A DNA stretch of 64,000 bases from assembly GCA_963556145.1 (NCBI GenBank), contig OY744465.1, forward strand, positions 3,534,001-3,598,000. Reading direction: 5' to 3'. The notes under the pieces were generated by a model. The model saw nothing but the letters and a program-made list of their open reading frames with translations. It searched no databases and had not been told where the DNA came from. The position numbers and the translations under genes were made by a program. This document shows positions 45,460 through 54,842 of the stretch, piece after piece; position 1 is the first letter of the stretch; every line of letters starts with the position of its first letter. The DNA is from Hygrocybe punicea. Its lineage: Eukaryota; Basidiomycota; Agaricomycetes; Agaricales; Hygrophoraceae.

Positions 45460-47589
45460 TGTGCATCCATGAATTTATATCATACCATCAGCATCAATGT
45501 CAATGCTTCTGACTCATGAGAATGTTGTCTTAACCATGAGAAGTGTCTTTTTGCATGCAGAGGTGCAATATCAGCAAGGTTTCGAAGTCTTGTCTAAGTT
45601 TTCTCCCCAAGACGAGGCATATTGATGATTGCCAAATTGGGAAGACCACTGTTAGCTTGAGCTCATTTTTGTATCTACATTTTTCCTTTGCACTTTCCTG
45701 ATATTCTGTTCCCACAGAGTTGCAGGAATAGACCATGCAAAGGTTTCTGTGGTGTTAGATTTTTTGAAAATGATCTGTAGAAAATGTGTATTGTAAAATA
45801 CACCCTAAAGTCATGCATTTGTCACGTATCCCTGCCAAAAGCCTTGTCGGACATGAAAGTCATCTACCTTACATAGTGCTGTTTTCGAATCAAGTGTGCT
45901 AAATCCAAGCGAAGATTTTAATTCCTCTCAAATTATCCAAATTATCTTTTCAACAGAGCCCTTGAAATAATGTCAATGAACTTGGCACCTGCAACAACTA
46001 TATTAACAGTTTCAATTTCTTTTGTACTATTTTCATTGAACTTGGCACAAGCTTCAATTAGCTTCTCACCTGCAACAACTATTTTAACACCAGTTTCAAT
46101 TTCTTTTGTACTACTCTCATCGTATTTCCTTTCATAAGAGCAACTTGAATAAAAGATATCATTATTAATGAGGTAAATTACTATAATAAATACTGTGTTA
46201 TACAGAAAGTATGAAAAGGACGACAGGTGGGTGGAGGGGGAGGCAGCAATGGCAGGGTCGGGGGTGGGGGTGGGGAAGACGGGAGGGAGGGAGGTTGTCC
46301 CAGTGTTGTTATGGTGCATTTGCTGCTGGAAAGGGCACAGGCAGCAGGTAATAGAGAATGACCTCGCAAACATCGTGCACACGTCAATTGATGCAGCCAT
46401 ATGTGTTCGCAAGGGCTGGGCATCAGGGAGGGGCAGGGACTTGTCATCCTTGTTCCCCTTTCTGATGGCACCATCTACCCCAGGTCTCATCCTCACCCGT
46501 CGCTGCCGTCACTGCCATTGCAGGCTTATCTGTGGTTGCAGATGGTTAGTGGAGAGCGAGGGGTTAGGGAACTTACATGTGCAGGTGGGTGCACCACCTT
46601 CCCAGCCTCGTGCTACACCATCCCCATCCCCATCATTGTTGTCGTTGTTGTAGTCATTGTTGTCTGCGTTGTATGCCTAGTGGAAGGAGCAGCCAGCATG
46701 CAAGGAGAAGATGAGCTCGCGGGTTAGTGGTGGGCAGGATGGGGCATTTGGGTGGGGCAGGTGGGGGAATTAGGGGTGTGGGGGTTGAAGCCGGAGCCGG
46801 GTGGAGGTTGGAGGTTGTGTGCTTGTTGCAGATGCTGATGCTGATGTCATGGTGGGTGTGGTTGGGTCACAGTGGGGGGTCTTTGCGCCACAGGCAGCTG
46901 GGGGAAGAAGGTGACAGTGGGACATGTTGGCTGGGGCCATGGATGACTCAATAACGATATGGGTTGGATGTCCCATTGTGACCAGTGATGAATTCCCAAC
47001 TGGAGCAAGCTCGGCATCTGAGGGGGAGTTAGCACATACACATAATCCCTCAGAGCTGAATGCACAAGTTCTTGCTTTGCCTTGCACCAAACAGAAGAAT
47101 GCCTTCTGCAGGTATATAACATCCTCTGGTGCTTGATTTCTGATTGCAAACCCCATGGCAGTGCATTCAAGTGAGGGTAATAATGTTTCCCTACCTGGCT
47201 TCATTTTCTCTTGCTTACTTGAAATATTTGAGCCAAACCACAGACTCTGGGCAGTAGTGACTTTGGGGGCAGGCAAGTGTTCAAACCTATCTCTGCACAA
47301 AGGTATGTATTTTGGATTTTGGACATAATCAACTCACTCATAACTGTCAGCTCAACTACGCTAATCTTCAGTTCATTCCACAATCATCATATCAAGTCAA
47401 TGTGGGCTGAAACTATGGAAAACATCGCTAAGAATTTACAAGAAAGTGATGCTGATTGGAACAGCATGGGAGACAGAGAAGAGATCAAGAAATAGTACCA
47501 AGGGTCCAAAGTTGGATGGTCTGTGAAGCACCAGCAGGCATTGAATCACCTGGGGAAAACATGCTGGTGTTAGCAGGAATACCAGCTTC
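45460..47589. other. Mixed repetitive DNA, no recognised gene
   Basis: It contains a G-rich tract near 46225-46290, one palindromic CGTCAATTGATG module near 46380, and a duplicated minus-strand peptide (STKEIET...IVVAG) at about 45960-46120. A long minus frame at 46770-47300 has no recognisable motif. It may include further non-autonomous elements, but no ends were established. Confidence 0.4.
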
Positions 47590-47778
47590 AAGTTGAGGCT
47601 ACACATACAATTCTACACAGTATCTGCGCAGTTTGTGCCAGTAATACTCCCGTTGTTTTTGGACAGCCAATTTCATTGGCCAAACATTTCTTGACACATT
47701 TGCAGTCCAGTAATCCACCAAAGATGATAGCCCTCCATTGTACGCAAGTGAAGCGTGTTGAGTTGAGAATCAAGACGG

Positions 47779-47937
47779 TGGAGAGGTACCGAGGTACCTC
47801 TCCGGGGGCTCACGCAGGACTCGAGAGGTAAGACGGGATGGATAGGATGATGATGGACTGACTACTACATCGGGAAGGCTACTAACTAGGTCAACCGTGG
47901 GAGCCTGGTCACGTGACTGGCAGGTCCCACTACTCCA
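47779..47937 (-). repeat. LTR 1 of the TRIM-like element
   Basis: 159 bp, with the terminal palindrome GGAGAGGTACCGAGGTACCT that is partly deleted in the partner LTR. Confidence 0.88.
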
Positions 47938-49449
47938 AGTGCCCCTTTTCCTCATGGCAATGCCCTTGTCGCCAACTGCTACAGAAAAGAACACAAAACA
48001 AACAAAACTGACCAAAAAACTCTCAAGCCACAACTCCCAGTCCCTCAGAATGCCTCGAATCAAGGCCGGGGCCTTATATCGTGAAGCGGGAAGTCGTCCT
48101 CGCGCAGGGGGCGGTAGATGACCAGACTATACAAGACTCTCCTCAAACTCAATACTCTTCGAATGCCTCCCTCGCAAGGGTTCGGGCTCACAACGCAAGG
48201 CCAAAGATCCCTCGAATCGTCCTAGCAAGTACTTAGCGCAGTGTGAAGGTTCAGGTGGTCCAAAATATAACTGTATTGGCGGAGATCAGGTAAATGGGTG
48301 CGTGAACGTAGTGTAGTGACAGCTTGTAGGTAGACTGTGATTGACATCCAGTATGGGGGGAACGGGGGACGAGGCTATAACAAAAGCTATAATACTGACG
48401 GGGCATAGGGTTGTACTTAACAAGGCATAGTATCCTGACGCGAAGGGGGTTGGCGTATCACGCGAAGGGATCGGGTGGCTCGTCCAGGTCGAGAACGATG
48501 CCGCAGGGAGCTGAACGAGGGTTCGCGGGGCCAGGTATGGTGTTAGGAACTGGCCGGGGGTGGTGACGTGGCGGGACGCGGTGGGGGTCTGGGAACGGCG
48601 GGGACGGTCCATTCGCGGTATTAGAGTGAGGTGGGGTGCTCCGGGATGGTGAGCAGGTGTGCCGCGAGCTTCGTGAGTCGGTCTGGGGCTGGGTATGTTG
48701 GTAGAACGGGGCCGCGTGATGGTGATGTGGTGCATGGCTTGGGTGTCCGAGAATGACGGTGGGGGCTCGTCTGGGGCCAACGGGGGGCCCTGGTGAATGG
48801 AACGAGGGCGCGGGGGATTGAACGAACGTGGGTTGGGAACGGGACATACGAAAAGCGGGGGGTTGAAGGTGATGACGTGGCAGGCACTTGGGTATCCAAA
48901 ATGGACGGCAATGGGGGGTTCTTTCGAGCAGAACGTGGGCACCGGGTCATCGAGCGTGAACGCGGGGGCCTTGATGGATACGAGTGGGCCGGGGAACGCT
49001 AAAATATGGGGGGGTCGAAAGGTGGTGACGCGGCTGTACGCGGGTGGCCGTTGGGCGTCAAAATGGACGTCAATGGTGTTCCTGGGACGACGTGGGGCAG
49101 AACGGGGGCCGTAAGACATCGAAGGAAAGCTTGAGAGGCCGTCCTTGGTCTGAGAAGAGGAAACGGGGCGCGAATGCGGGTGGCGTGGCCTGGGGCTTTT
49201 GGGTGCTCCAAAAGGGTTGAGTCCGCGTTTCTGGGTCAACAATGGTCGACGCGGGGCCCTGGTGGACTGAGCGAGGGTGCCGGGGGGTAACGCGACTGAG
49301 GTACGGCCGTGAATGAAGGGAAAATGCGCCGTCGCGCAGCAGGGGTGGTGAGGCCGAAAAAAGGTCGTCTCGTGAGAAAGTTGTAAGGAGTGGGAACCCG
49401 AGAGAAAAAAAGAGAGGCGTGGAGTCGAAGAACACTCTCATCACCACGT

Positions 49450-49595
49450 TGGAGAGGTACCTCGGGCTCACGCAGGACTCGAGAGGTAAGATGGGATGGA
49501 TAGGATGATGATGGACTGACTACTACATCGGGAAGGCTACTAACTAGGTCAACCGTGGGAGCCTGGTCACGTGACTGGCAGGTCCCACTACTCCA
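49450..49595 (-). repeat. LTR 2 of the TRIM-like element
   Basis: 146 bp; differs from LTR 1 by one 13-bp deletion near its start and about one base elsewhere. Confidence 0.88.
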
Positions 49596-49960
49596 ACGGT
49601 CCAACTGATCAAGTGACAATGGGCAGTTGGGTTCAAGGACCTTGACATTGGACAGGCATTCAGGTTCATGTGTGATGAATGGATTGTCAGCAAAGTGTTC
49701 ATTGGGATTTGCTATATCATGGTGGATGCGGACCTGTTCACCATCTAATGCCTCCCAATCAATGCCATATCCTGCCACTTCAGCTTTGACAATGTTCTCT
49801 AGCTCAGGTTCCTGAATTCCAGCTAGTCCCCTAGGTCCATTCTGGATCATGCCAAATAGGAACATGTCTCAGGGGCTTCGTTGCTTCTCTCCACAAATAC
49901 TGAGACTGTTGGTGTTCCATGTTTCTGCCCATTCCAGTGCATCTTGATTAATTGGTTTTA

Positions 49961-50324
49961 AATAATTTATTTACTATGGTCTAATCATGCTCAAAGAAAC
50001 TCTGCAGAATGTCAAGTCACCTCTGCTGACTCCTCAGCCATTCACTGGCTAATCCTTGGAGTCCCTTGTGTACCGCTTCAGCTTTCCACCGCTTGCCATC
50101 ATGCTTATCGCATGGTCTCACTCTCCCCCTTTTCATTTTTCCTTTATATTCCTCAAGGGAACTCCTGTGCTTTCATCAAGGACTGCAGTCTTCCCTTGAG
50201 TAAGCATTTTTAGCTTTCTTTTGCGGTTACCTATCTCACATTTTAAACTTACCATTCTTCAGTTGTACCATCTCATTCTTTGCGCTCTTCTCGTCGTACC
50301 TCCAATCAATTCAAATTGTATTTC
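49961..50324. other. Intergenic, nothing recognised
   Basis: No motif. It may include the 5' leader of the DIRS-like element that follows. Confidence 0.5.
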
Positions 50325-51575
50325 ATGCCACATTATGAAGACACAACAAGTGAATCTCAGTTACAAATGCAAGGGTCGTCCACTGGAGAATCCCAGACAC
50401 AAGGTTCTTCTCTCTTCAGAGAACCCTCTGCCATGTCCTCAAGCAGGATCAGAAGTGATTGCAACAGAATCGTGCAAGAATATCAGAGCAGCTCCAGGGA
50501 TAAGATCTCAGCCATCCTCGATCTCACCATCGCCTTACCTGTCAATGGAGAAGACGATGAATCATTCAGGGAAGCTTTCAGATCATACTGTAGAATGCTC
50601 GATGACTTCGACAGATTGCGAGACAGAGGATATTCACGTTCTGAAGCTGCAGACCTGCTGGCTGAACCAGATGTTGGATTCAGGATCACAGACGAAGGAC
50701 CCTCACTCACCACCTGTGAGGCAATGGAGCCTCCTCGAGCGGTTAAGCAGACCATCGCAGCAGATGATGGGGAAGACGGGGATGGGACTCCCCCTCCGAA
50801 ATGGAGAGTCAATGTCTCTCTATTACCGTGGGTCATCCGTCAATCGATCCATCCGAAGACACTCCCCGCTTCACTCCACGAAACCAGGACATCCCTTGAA
50901 AATTACACCAGAGATGTTAAGTTCACTGTCACCTCGATCCTCAACTCACCTGACTGCCCTCAGTTCCCACATAGTGAATGGACAAACCTCGTCTCAGGAA
51001 GATCTGTCGATCTCGACCATATCTTATCAGGTCTCTTCTCAATCTCAGAACCCAAGAAACGAGAGTCTTTCGGATCTCTCGAGATTTCTGTTGGCAACAC
51101 CACAGCCGCAAAGACTGTCACTTCCCGTGGCGAATGGATTACTGCATGGGAACCAACTGTGGAAGCCACCATCTATGTTTTCCCCTTACGACACAACGAA
51201 CTTCGAAAATATGGACACTATATCTCTGGGCTCTTCGCCGCACTCCCGCAGGAGCAGCACCAGCGAATCATCCACTTTGATAAAGGCATCAAGGTCCAGG
51301 TCGTGCAACGAAGAGACCTTTTACTCACCGATGCACACAAGTTCGCAGACCTCCAACTCCATTGGATTCAGTCCTTGGATGGACTACACTCACGCAAGCA
51401 TGATTCAAAGGTTGATAGACAACCATTCCGCAAAAGAGACCCATGCTGTTGCTGGAACAACAACAAGTGTCCCAACACTGGCGGCAAGTGCAACTATGCG
51501 CATGTCTGCGGGAAATGTCTCAGTCCCAACCACAAATCCACCAAGTGCATGGCAGGACACCCTCGGAAGATTTGA
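50325..51575 (+). CDS. DIRS/Ngaro-like ORF1 (gag-like, zinc-finger end)
   Basis: An uninterrupted frame of about 416 codons begins at ATG 50325 (MPHYEDTTSES). A Ser/Gln-rich start and helical region (YSRSEAADLLAEPDVGFR) lead to LPWVIRQSIHPKTLP and a central region with REWITAWEPTVEATIYVFP-like sequence. The C-terminus carries CCCWNNNKCPNTGGKCNYAH then VCGKCLSPNHKSTKC, a CCCH-like plus knuckle arrangement typical of the first ORF of basidiomycete tyrosine-recombinase retrotransposons. It overlaps the next frame, as usual for compact retroelements. Confidence 0.75.
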   Translation: MPHYEDTTSESQLQMQGSSTGESQTQGSSLFREPSAMSSSRIRSDCNRIVQEYQSSSRDKISAILDLTIALPVNGEDDESFREAFRSYCRMLDDFDRLRDRGYSRSEAADLLAEPDVGFRITDEGPSLTTCEAMEPPRAVKQTIAADDGEDGDGTPPPKWRVNVSLLPWVIRQSIHPKTLPASLHETRTSLENYTRDVKFTVTSILNSPDCPQFPHSEWTNLVSGRSVDLDHILSGLFSISEPKKRESFGSLEISVGNTTAAKTVTSRGEWITAWEPTVEATIYVFPLRHNELRKYGHYISGLFAALPQEQHQRIIHFDKGIKVQVVQRRDLLLTDAHKFADLQLHWIQSLDGLHSRKHDSKVDRQPFRKRDPCCCWNNNKCPNTGGKCNYAHVCGKCLSPNHKSTKCMAGHPRKI

Positions 51576-51995
51576 CCGCTGGGCCTTCAAGCCAAAATAC
51601 GCGAGAGATTTCATCTGGGATCCTGTAATCCACCTGAAACTGACCACAGCCTTGGCAAGCATGATGGAGCTACCAGTCCTGACAGTACCTTCCAACGAAT
51701 TCCTCAACACCGCCACCCTACACACTATTCGCGATAACCCCGTGCTTTTCATGATTATCATGCCTATTAATGTCGATGTTTTCGAATCTTATCTTTCGAC
51801 GCACCCTAATTGCACCTTCGTTTTCTCCATGTGCTGCAGCCTGCGAGAAGGTTTCTGGCCTTGGGCTTACACAGATGTGCCCGGCTATCCTGTCACACAC
51901 GACAATTCCTTTCACCCACTCAACAACCCCCTTCACGAATGCTTCCTTCTCGATCAACGCAATGCTGAGGTCGCCCTGGGCCAGTTCTCCACCCC
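51530..51995 (+). pseudogene. DIRS/Ngaro-like ORF2 N-terminal part (truncated before the RT core)
   Basis: In the alternative frame: WAFKPKYARDFIWDPVIHL, then LSTHPNCTFVFSMCCSLREG, FWPWAYTDVPGYPVTHDNS and FLLDQRNAEVALGQFSTP. This is the region just upstream of the reverse transcriptase in Ngaro/DIRS proteins. The frame leaves homology at about 51995, where repeat DNA begins; the reverse transcriptase palm is missing. Confidence 0.72.
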
Positions 51996-52179
51996 CACTG
52001 GGTTACGGGGAATATCCCCCGGTTGGCCAACCCACTCAGGCTGGCCAGCTGTATGCCTCAGCCAAGCCATCTGCCTTGGGAAAAGATATTGGTCGGCCAA
52101 GGTTGGCTGGCCCACTTCAAGTGGGAATTGTCCATCTTGGCTGACCCACGTTTCATGGAAAAGATACGCTGAAAGGGCT

Positions 52180-52690
52180 CTCTAAAGATGAAAAGGCTGC
52201 ATACTTCTGGCATGGAATCAACAAGAACCTCAGGCATATTATTGAAACACATCTCAATACTGGATCAACTCCTTTAGATGTCACATCCCCATTTCCTATG
52301 GAAGATGTCATCAAAATTGCAGAAACCCTATTTGAAAGGAATTGGTTTGACATGAACCTAGCAGATTCAGATTCAGATGTACCAGGAAGACTAGATAACT
52401 CTGTTTCAGAAGACTCTGATACAGATGATTCATCAGAGTATGATACAGATAGTGACTATGAAGCCTGCATCAAGAGAAAGAAAGCTAGCAAGAAGAAGAA
52501 GGCATTCAAATCCAAAGCATATGATTCAGATGATGAACTATTTAAGAAGACAGTAAGGAAAGAGGCTGAGAAGAAAGATAATGGCAAGAAGGAGACAGAC
52601 AAGAAGTCTACCTCCACATCATCATCACACCAGAATGAAGTAGAGTCTTTAATCAAGCAAATGGGAAAGCTATCTTTGGATGATATAAAG
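52180..52690 (+). pseudogene. LTR-retrotransposon gag-like fragment
   Basis: KAAYFWHGINKNLRHIIETH, VTSPFPMEDVIKIAETLFE and a strongly acidic Ser/Asp tract followed by Lys-rich sequence match the style of agaricomycete gag proteins. It has no start or zinc knuckle and fuses directly to recombinase sequence downstream. Confidence 0.6.
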
Positions 52691-52861
52691 TGTACCCTTG
52701 GTGGCCACTCACTTCGTTCCGGAGGTGCCACTGACCTTGCTAACTCTGGTGTACCGCCGTACCTCATTCAGAGCATTGGCCATTGGGCTTCCAAAGCCTG
52801 GCAGATCTACATCCACCACCACCCAACTTTGCAGGCCACTTTACTTTTTGCCCATCGCTGA
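52690..52861 (+). pseudogene. Tyrosine recombinase C-terminal fragment (DIRS/Ngaro type)
   Basis: GGHSLRSGGATDLANSGVPP and IQSIGHWASKAWQIYIHHHP carry the HxxR box, the following His and the presumptive nucleophile Tyr in IYI. This is the end of a Ngaro/DIRS recombinase. It is in frame with the upstream gag fragment, giving an artificial fusion; the stop is at 52861. Confidence 0.78.
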
Positions 52862-53084
52862 TTTCTCCTTTTGGCTGCTTCCCATCACTTTGCTTCACTT
52901 TCTTCCCATTGTTTTGTACACACAACAAAAAAAAGAAAGAAAATCATTCACAATATCCCTTTACGGTTATGCAGCCATGTACTTCATAATGATCACTCCT
53001 GGGCACCTGCTTCTGACATACAGAGCAGCACCACAGACATATTTACTCCTCTGTTTTAAAGAAGAACAACTGAAGTGGCGTGAT

Positions 53085-53105
53085 TAGATAAATTAAAAGA
53101 ACTCA
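53085..53105 (-). repeat. Isolated Helitron 5' end remnant
   Basis: TATGAGTTCTTTTAATTTAT (minus strand) equals the extreme 5' end of the leader fragment at 28940. It is followed by unrelated DNA, so only the tip of an element remains. Confidence 0.5.
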
Positions 53106-53345
53106 TAATCAGCCAACCCATGTCATATGGCCAACAATATACCAACTAAGATGGGCCAACCCATGTTCCATGGCCAGCCAGTATATACCTCTGCTTTGGC
53201 CAACCCATGTTCCTCAGAACCTGGACTCCTCAGCCAAATCATCTGACCTGGAGAAAGATATTAGTTGGCGTACTTCAGCCACATGTTATGTGGGAATTGT
53301 CCCTGTTAGCTGACCCATGTATCATGGAAGAGATATGCTGTAAGG

Positions 53346-54517
53346 TGTAGCCTGTGATCAAAACCTACACAGGTCACAAGACCTGTCTGATTCACTAGAA
53401 AACATATAGCATTTGTCAAATAAGAACACTAAGCAGAAAGAGGCAATGCATAGAGAAATGAATGACTAAAGGGTCAAAAAATGAAAGATAAAGATAAAGA
53501 TAAAGATAAGTATTATTATAATTAGGTAAGAAACCATAACACCATGACAACATTGATAGTTCAGGCTGACAGCCATCTTTCCTCTGATGTTCATCCAAGC
53601 AACTCATGCTGGCATGTTTGATCAATCTAATCACCTGCAGTGTCATGTAAAGCTAACTGGAGTTTGCCACCCTTCTCATATATGAGCACATGCAGAGTTC
53701 CTCTCAATTTCTGTCTTCACCCTGGGATTTGTGTCAATGATGATCATGGTTGTCTCAGTCTTAACATGTTGTTCCAATCTAGCAGCACTCCAGTGATATC
53801 TCTAGCTTTGGCAGAATGTCTGCAATAATTTAATGAAAATGGTACAGTAAATAAAGTGTAGTGCATCAGGAAAACATGAAGGCCCTGGGATTTTCAGGCA
53901 GATCTGATTGGTGGATAACTGACTGACATCATGTGATATTGCCTAATATATACTTATCATAACCCAAAATTCTGATAGGAACATTGTTGCACAATTCTAT
54001 AGCTATCATATTGATGTTGTGAGACCATTCTGATGTCAACCTTTGTCAGAGGCATTGTAAGACAGGGGTTGGTTACATATTGAGATACATTCATGGCATA
54101 AGTGATGCACACCTGTGGGTTGAACAAAATGCAACATGTTCAGGTCTCAATTTCTCATATTTATTTTAGTATGAAGAATATACTAAGTGAGACAAGCACT
54201 CTGGGGAACTATACTAAGTGACATATCAGAACATCAGGAAATGGGGTTCGGTCTTATCCCGCCTTAGTCAGCTCTTAGTCAGCACTTAGCTGTCTTAGAG
54301 CGTCTTAAGCACTAAGACGACTAAGACGAAATTAAGTAGGTCTCTCTGCTTGAATGACTTAAATCTGACTTATTGTCGACTTATCAATCTTAAATAGTAC
54401 TTATTCTTCTATTATTTCACTGAGAATGGATATTTGCAGAAATCAATAAAATATATTACTATTATATTAACTACAGGACAAGTACAGTATGTTCGAGTAA
54501 TGCCACACCCAGTTACA
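53346..54517. other. AT-rich intergenic DNA with a GATAAA microsatellite and a CTTAGTC cluster
   Basis: A short (GATAAA)n run lies at about 53481-53508. A cluster of CTTAGTC/GACTAAG inverted motifs lies at 54250-54330. No gene recognised. Confidence 0.5.
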
Positions 54518-54842
54518 AGTTCTTTTAATTTATTAAAAGACTCGTTCTTTATCAGACCTGGATCAGTGAGGCCTTGTAATTAATTAATTAATGTTCATGC
54601 ATCGCCTATAGAGAAATTTTTTCTGTGCAAGAGATGTGATTCTACTTCTTCTACTAGAAAATCAGTTAGAGTTGGGGCCATGTTTGCACATGCTTACATA
54701 AGCATCCAAATATAGGTTGTCTCAGAAAAGACAAACTATCTTCTAATTATATTCAAAATATTCATATTGTCTTCAATTCTTATCAGAATCAGCTAAAAAT
54801 TGAACTGCTGACTAATACAACCATTTCGGGTCAGGTGTGACA

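Larger units (their letters stand above)
47779..49595 (-). mobile_element. Small non-autonomous LTR element (TRIM-like), recent
   Basis: Two direct repeats (47779-47937 and 49450-49595) are nearly identical apart from a 13-bp gap and very few substitutions. They have TG...CA ends and are flanked by ACGG (47775-47778 and 49596-49599). A purine-rich tract GAGGAAAAGGGGC abuts one LTR on the minus strand, suggesting that orientation. The 1.5-kb GC-rich interior encodes no protease, reverse transcriptase or integrase. It contains about 160-bp internal repeats (TGGACGTCAATGG-type), and the long Pro/Arg-rich frame there is probably a composition effect. It inserted into the integrase-core remnant. 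Confidence 0.88.
47590..49960 (-). pseudogene. Integrase-core-domain gene remnant split by an LTR element
   Basis: The segment INQDALEWAETWN leads through CSYL/DMFLFGMIQNGPRGL and HHDIANPNEHFADNPF to CPLSLDQLDR at 49600. After the LTR insertion it resumes with RLDSQLNTLHLRTMEG at 47778. This matches the C-terminal part of the integrase-core proteins common in agaricomycetes. Removing the insertion and one ACGG repeat joins LDR to LDSQL in frame. A TGA at 49871-49869 lies where related proteins carry Arg just before DMF, and another stop follows at about 47675. The N-terminal catalytic part is absent. Confidence 0.75.
51990..53345 (+). mobile_element. Chimeric retroelement remnant bounded by imperfect direct repeats
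   Basis: Blocks at 51990-52180 and 53205-53345 share GTGGGAATTGTCC, GCTGACCCA and TCATGGAA and repeated GCCAACCCA motifs, in the same orientation. They look like diverged LTRs. Between them lie a gag-like fragment and the end of a tyrosine recombinase. Exact ends and a target duplication could not be fixed. Confidence 0.5.

Noticed and set aside
46770..47300. 176-residue minus-strand frame as a gene
   Set aside because: No true domain, the start is not a convincing ATG context, and part of it is low-complexity.
48286..49242. 318-residue Pro/Arg-rich protein gene
   Set aside because: It lies in the GC-rich repetitive interior of a TRIM-like element, overlaps other long frames and lacks any domain.
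50221..52185. A single 654-residue protein
   Set aside because: Only its last third has DIRS-like sequence; the first two thirds are the shadow frame of the gag-like ORF1, and its end runs into repeat DNA.
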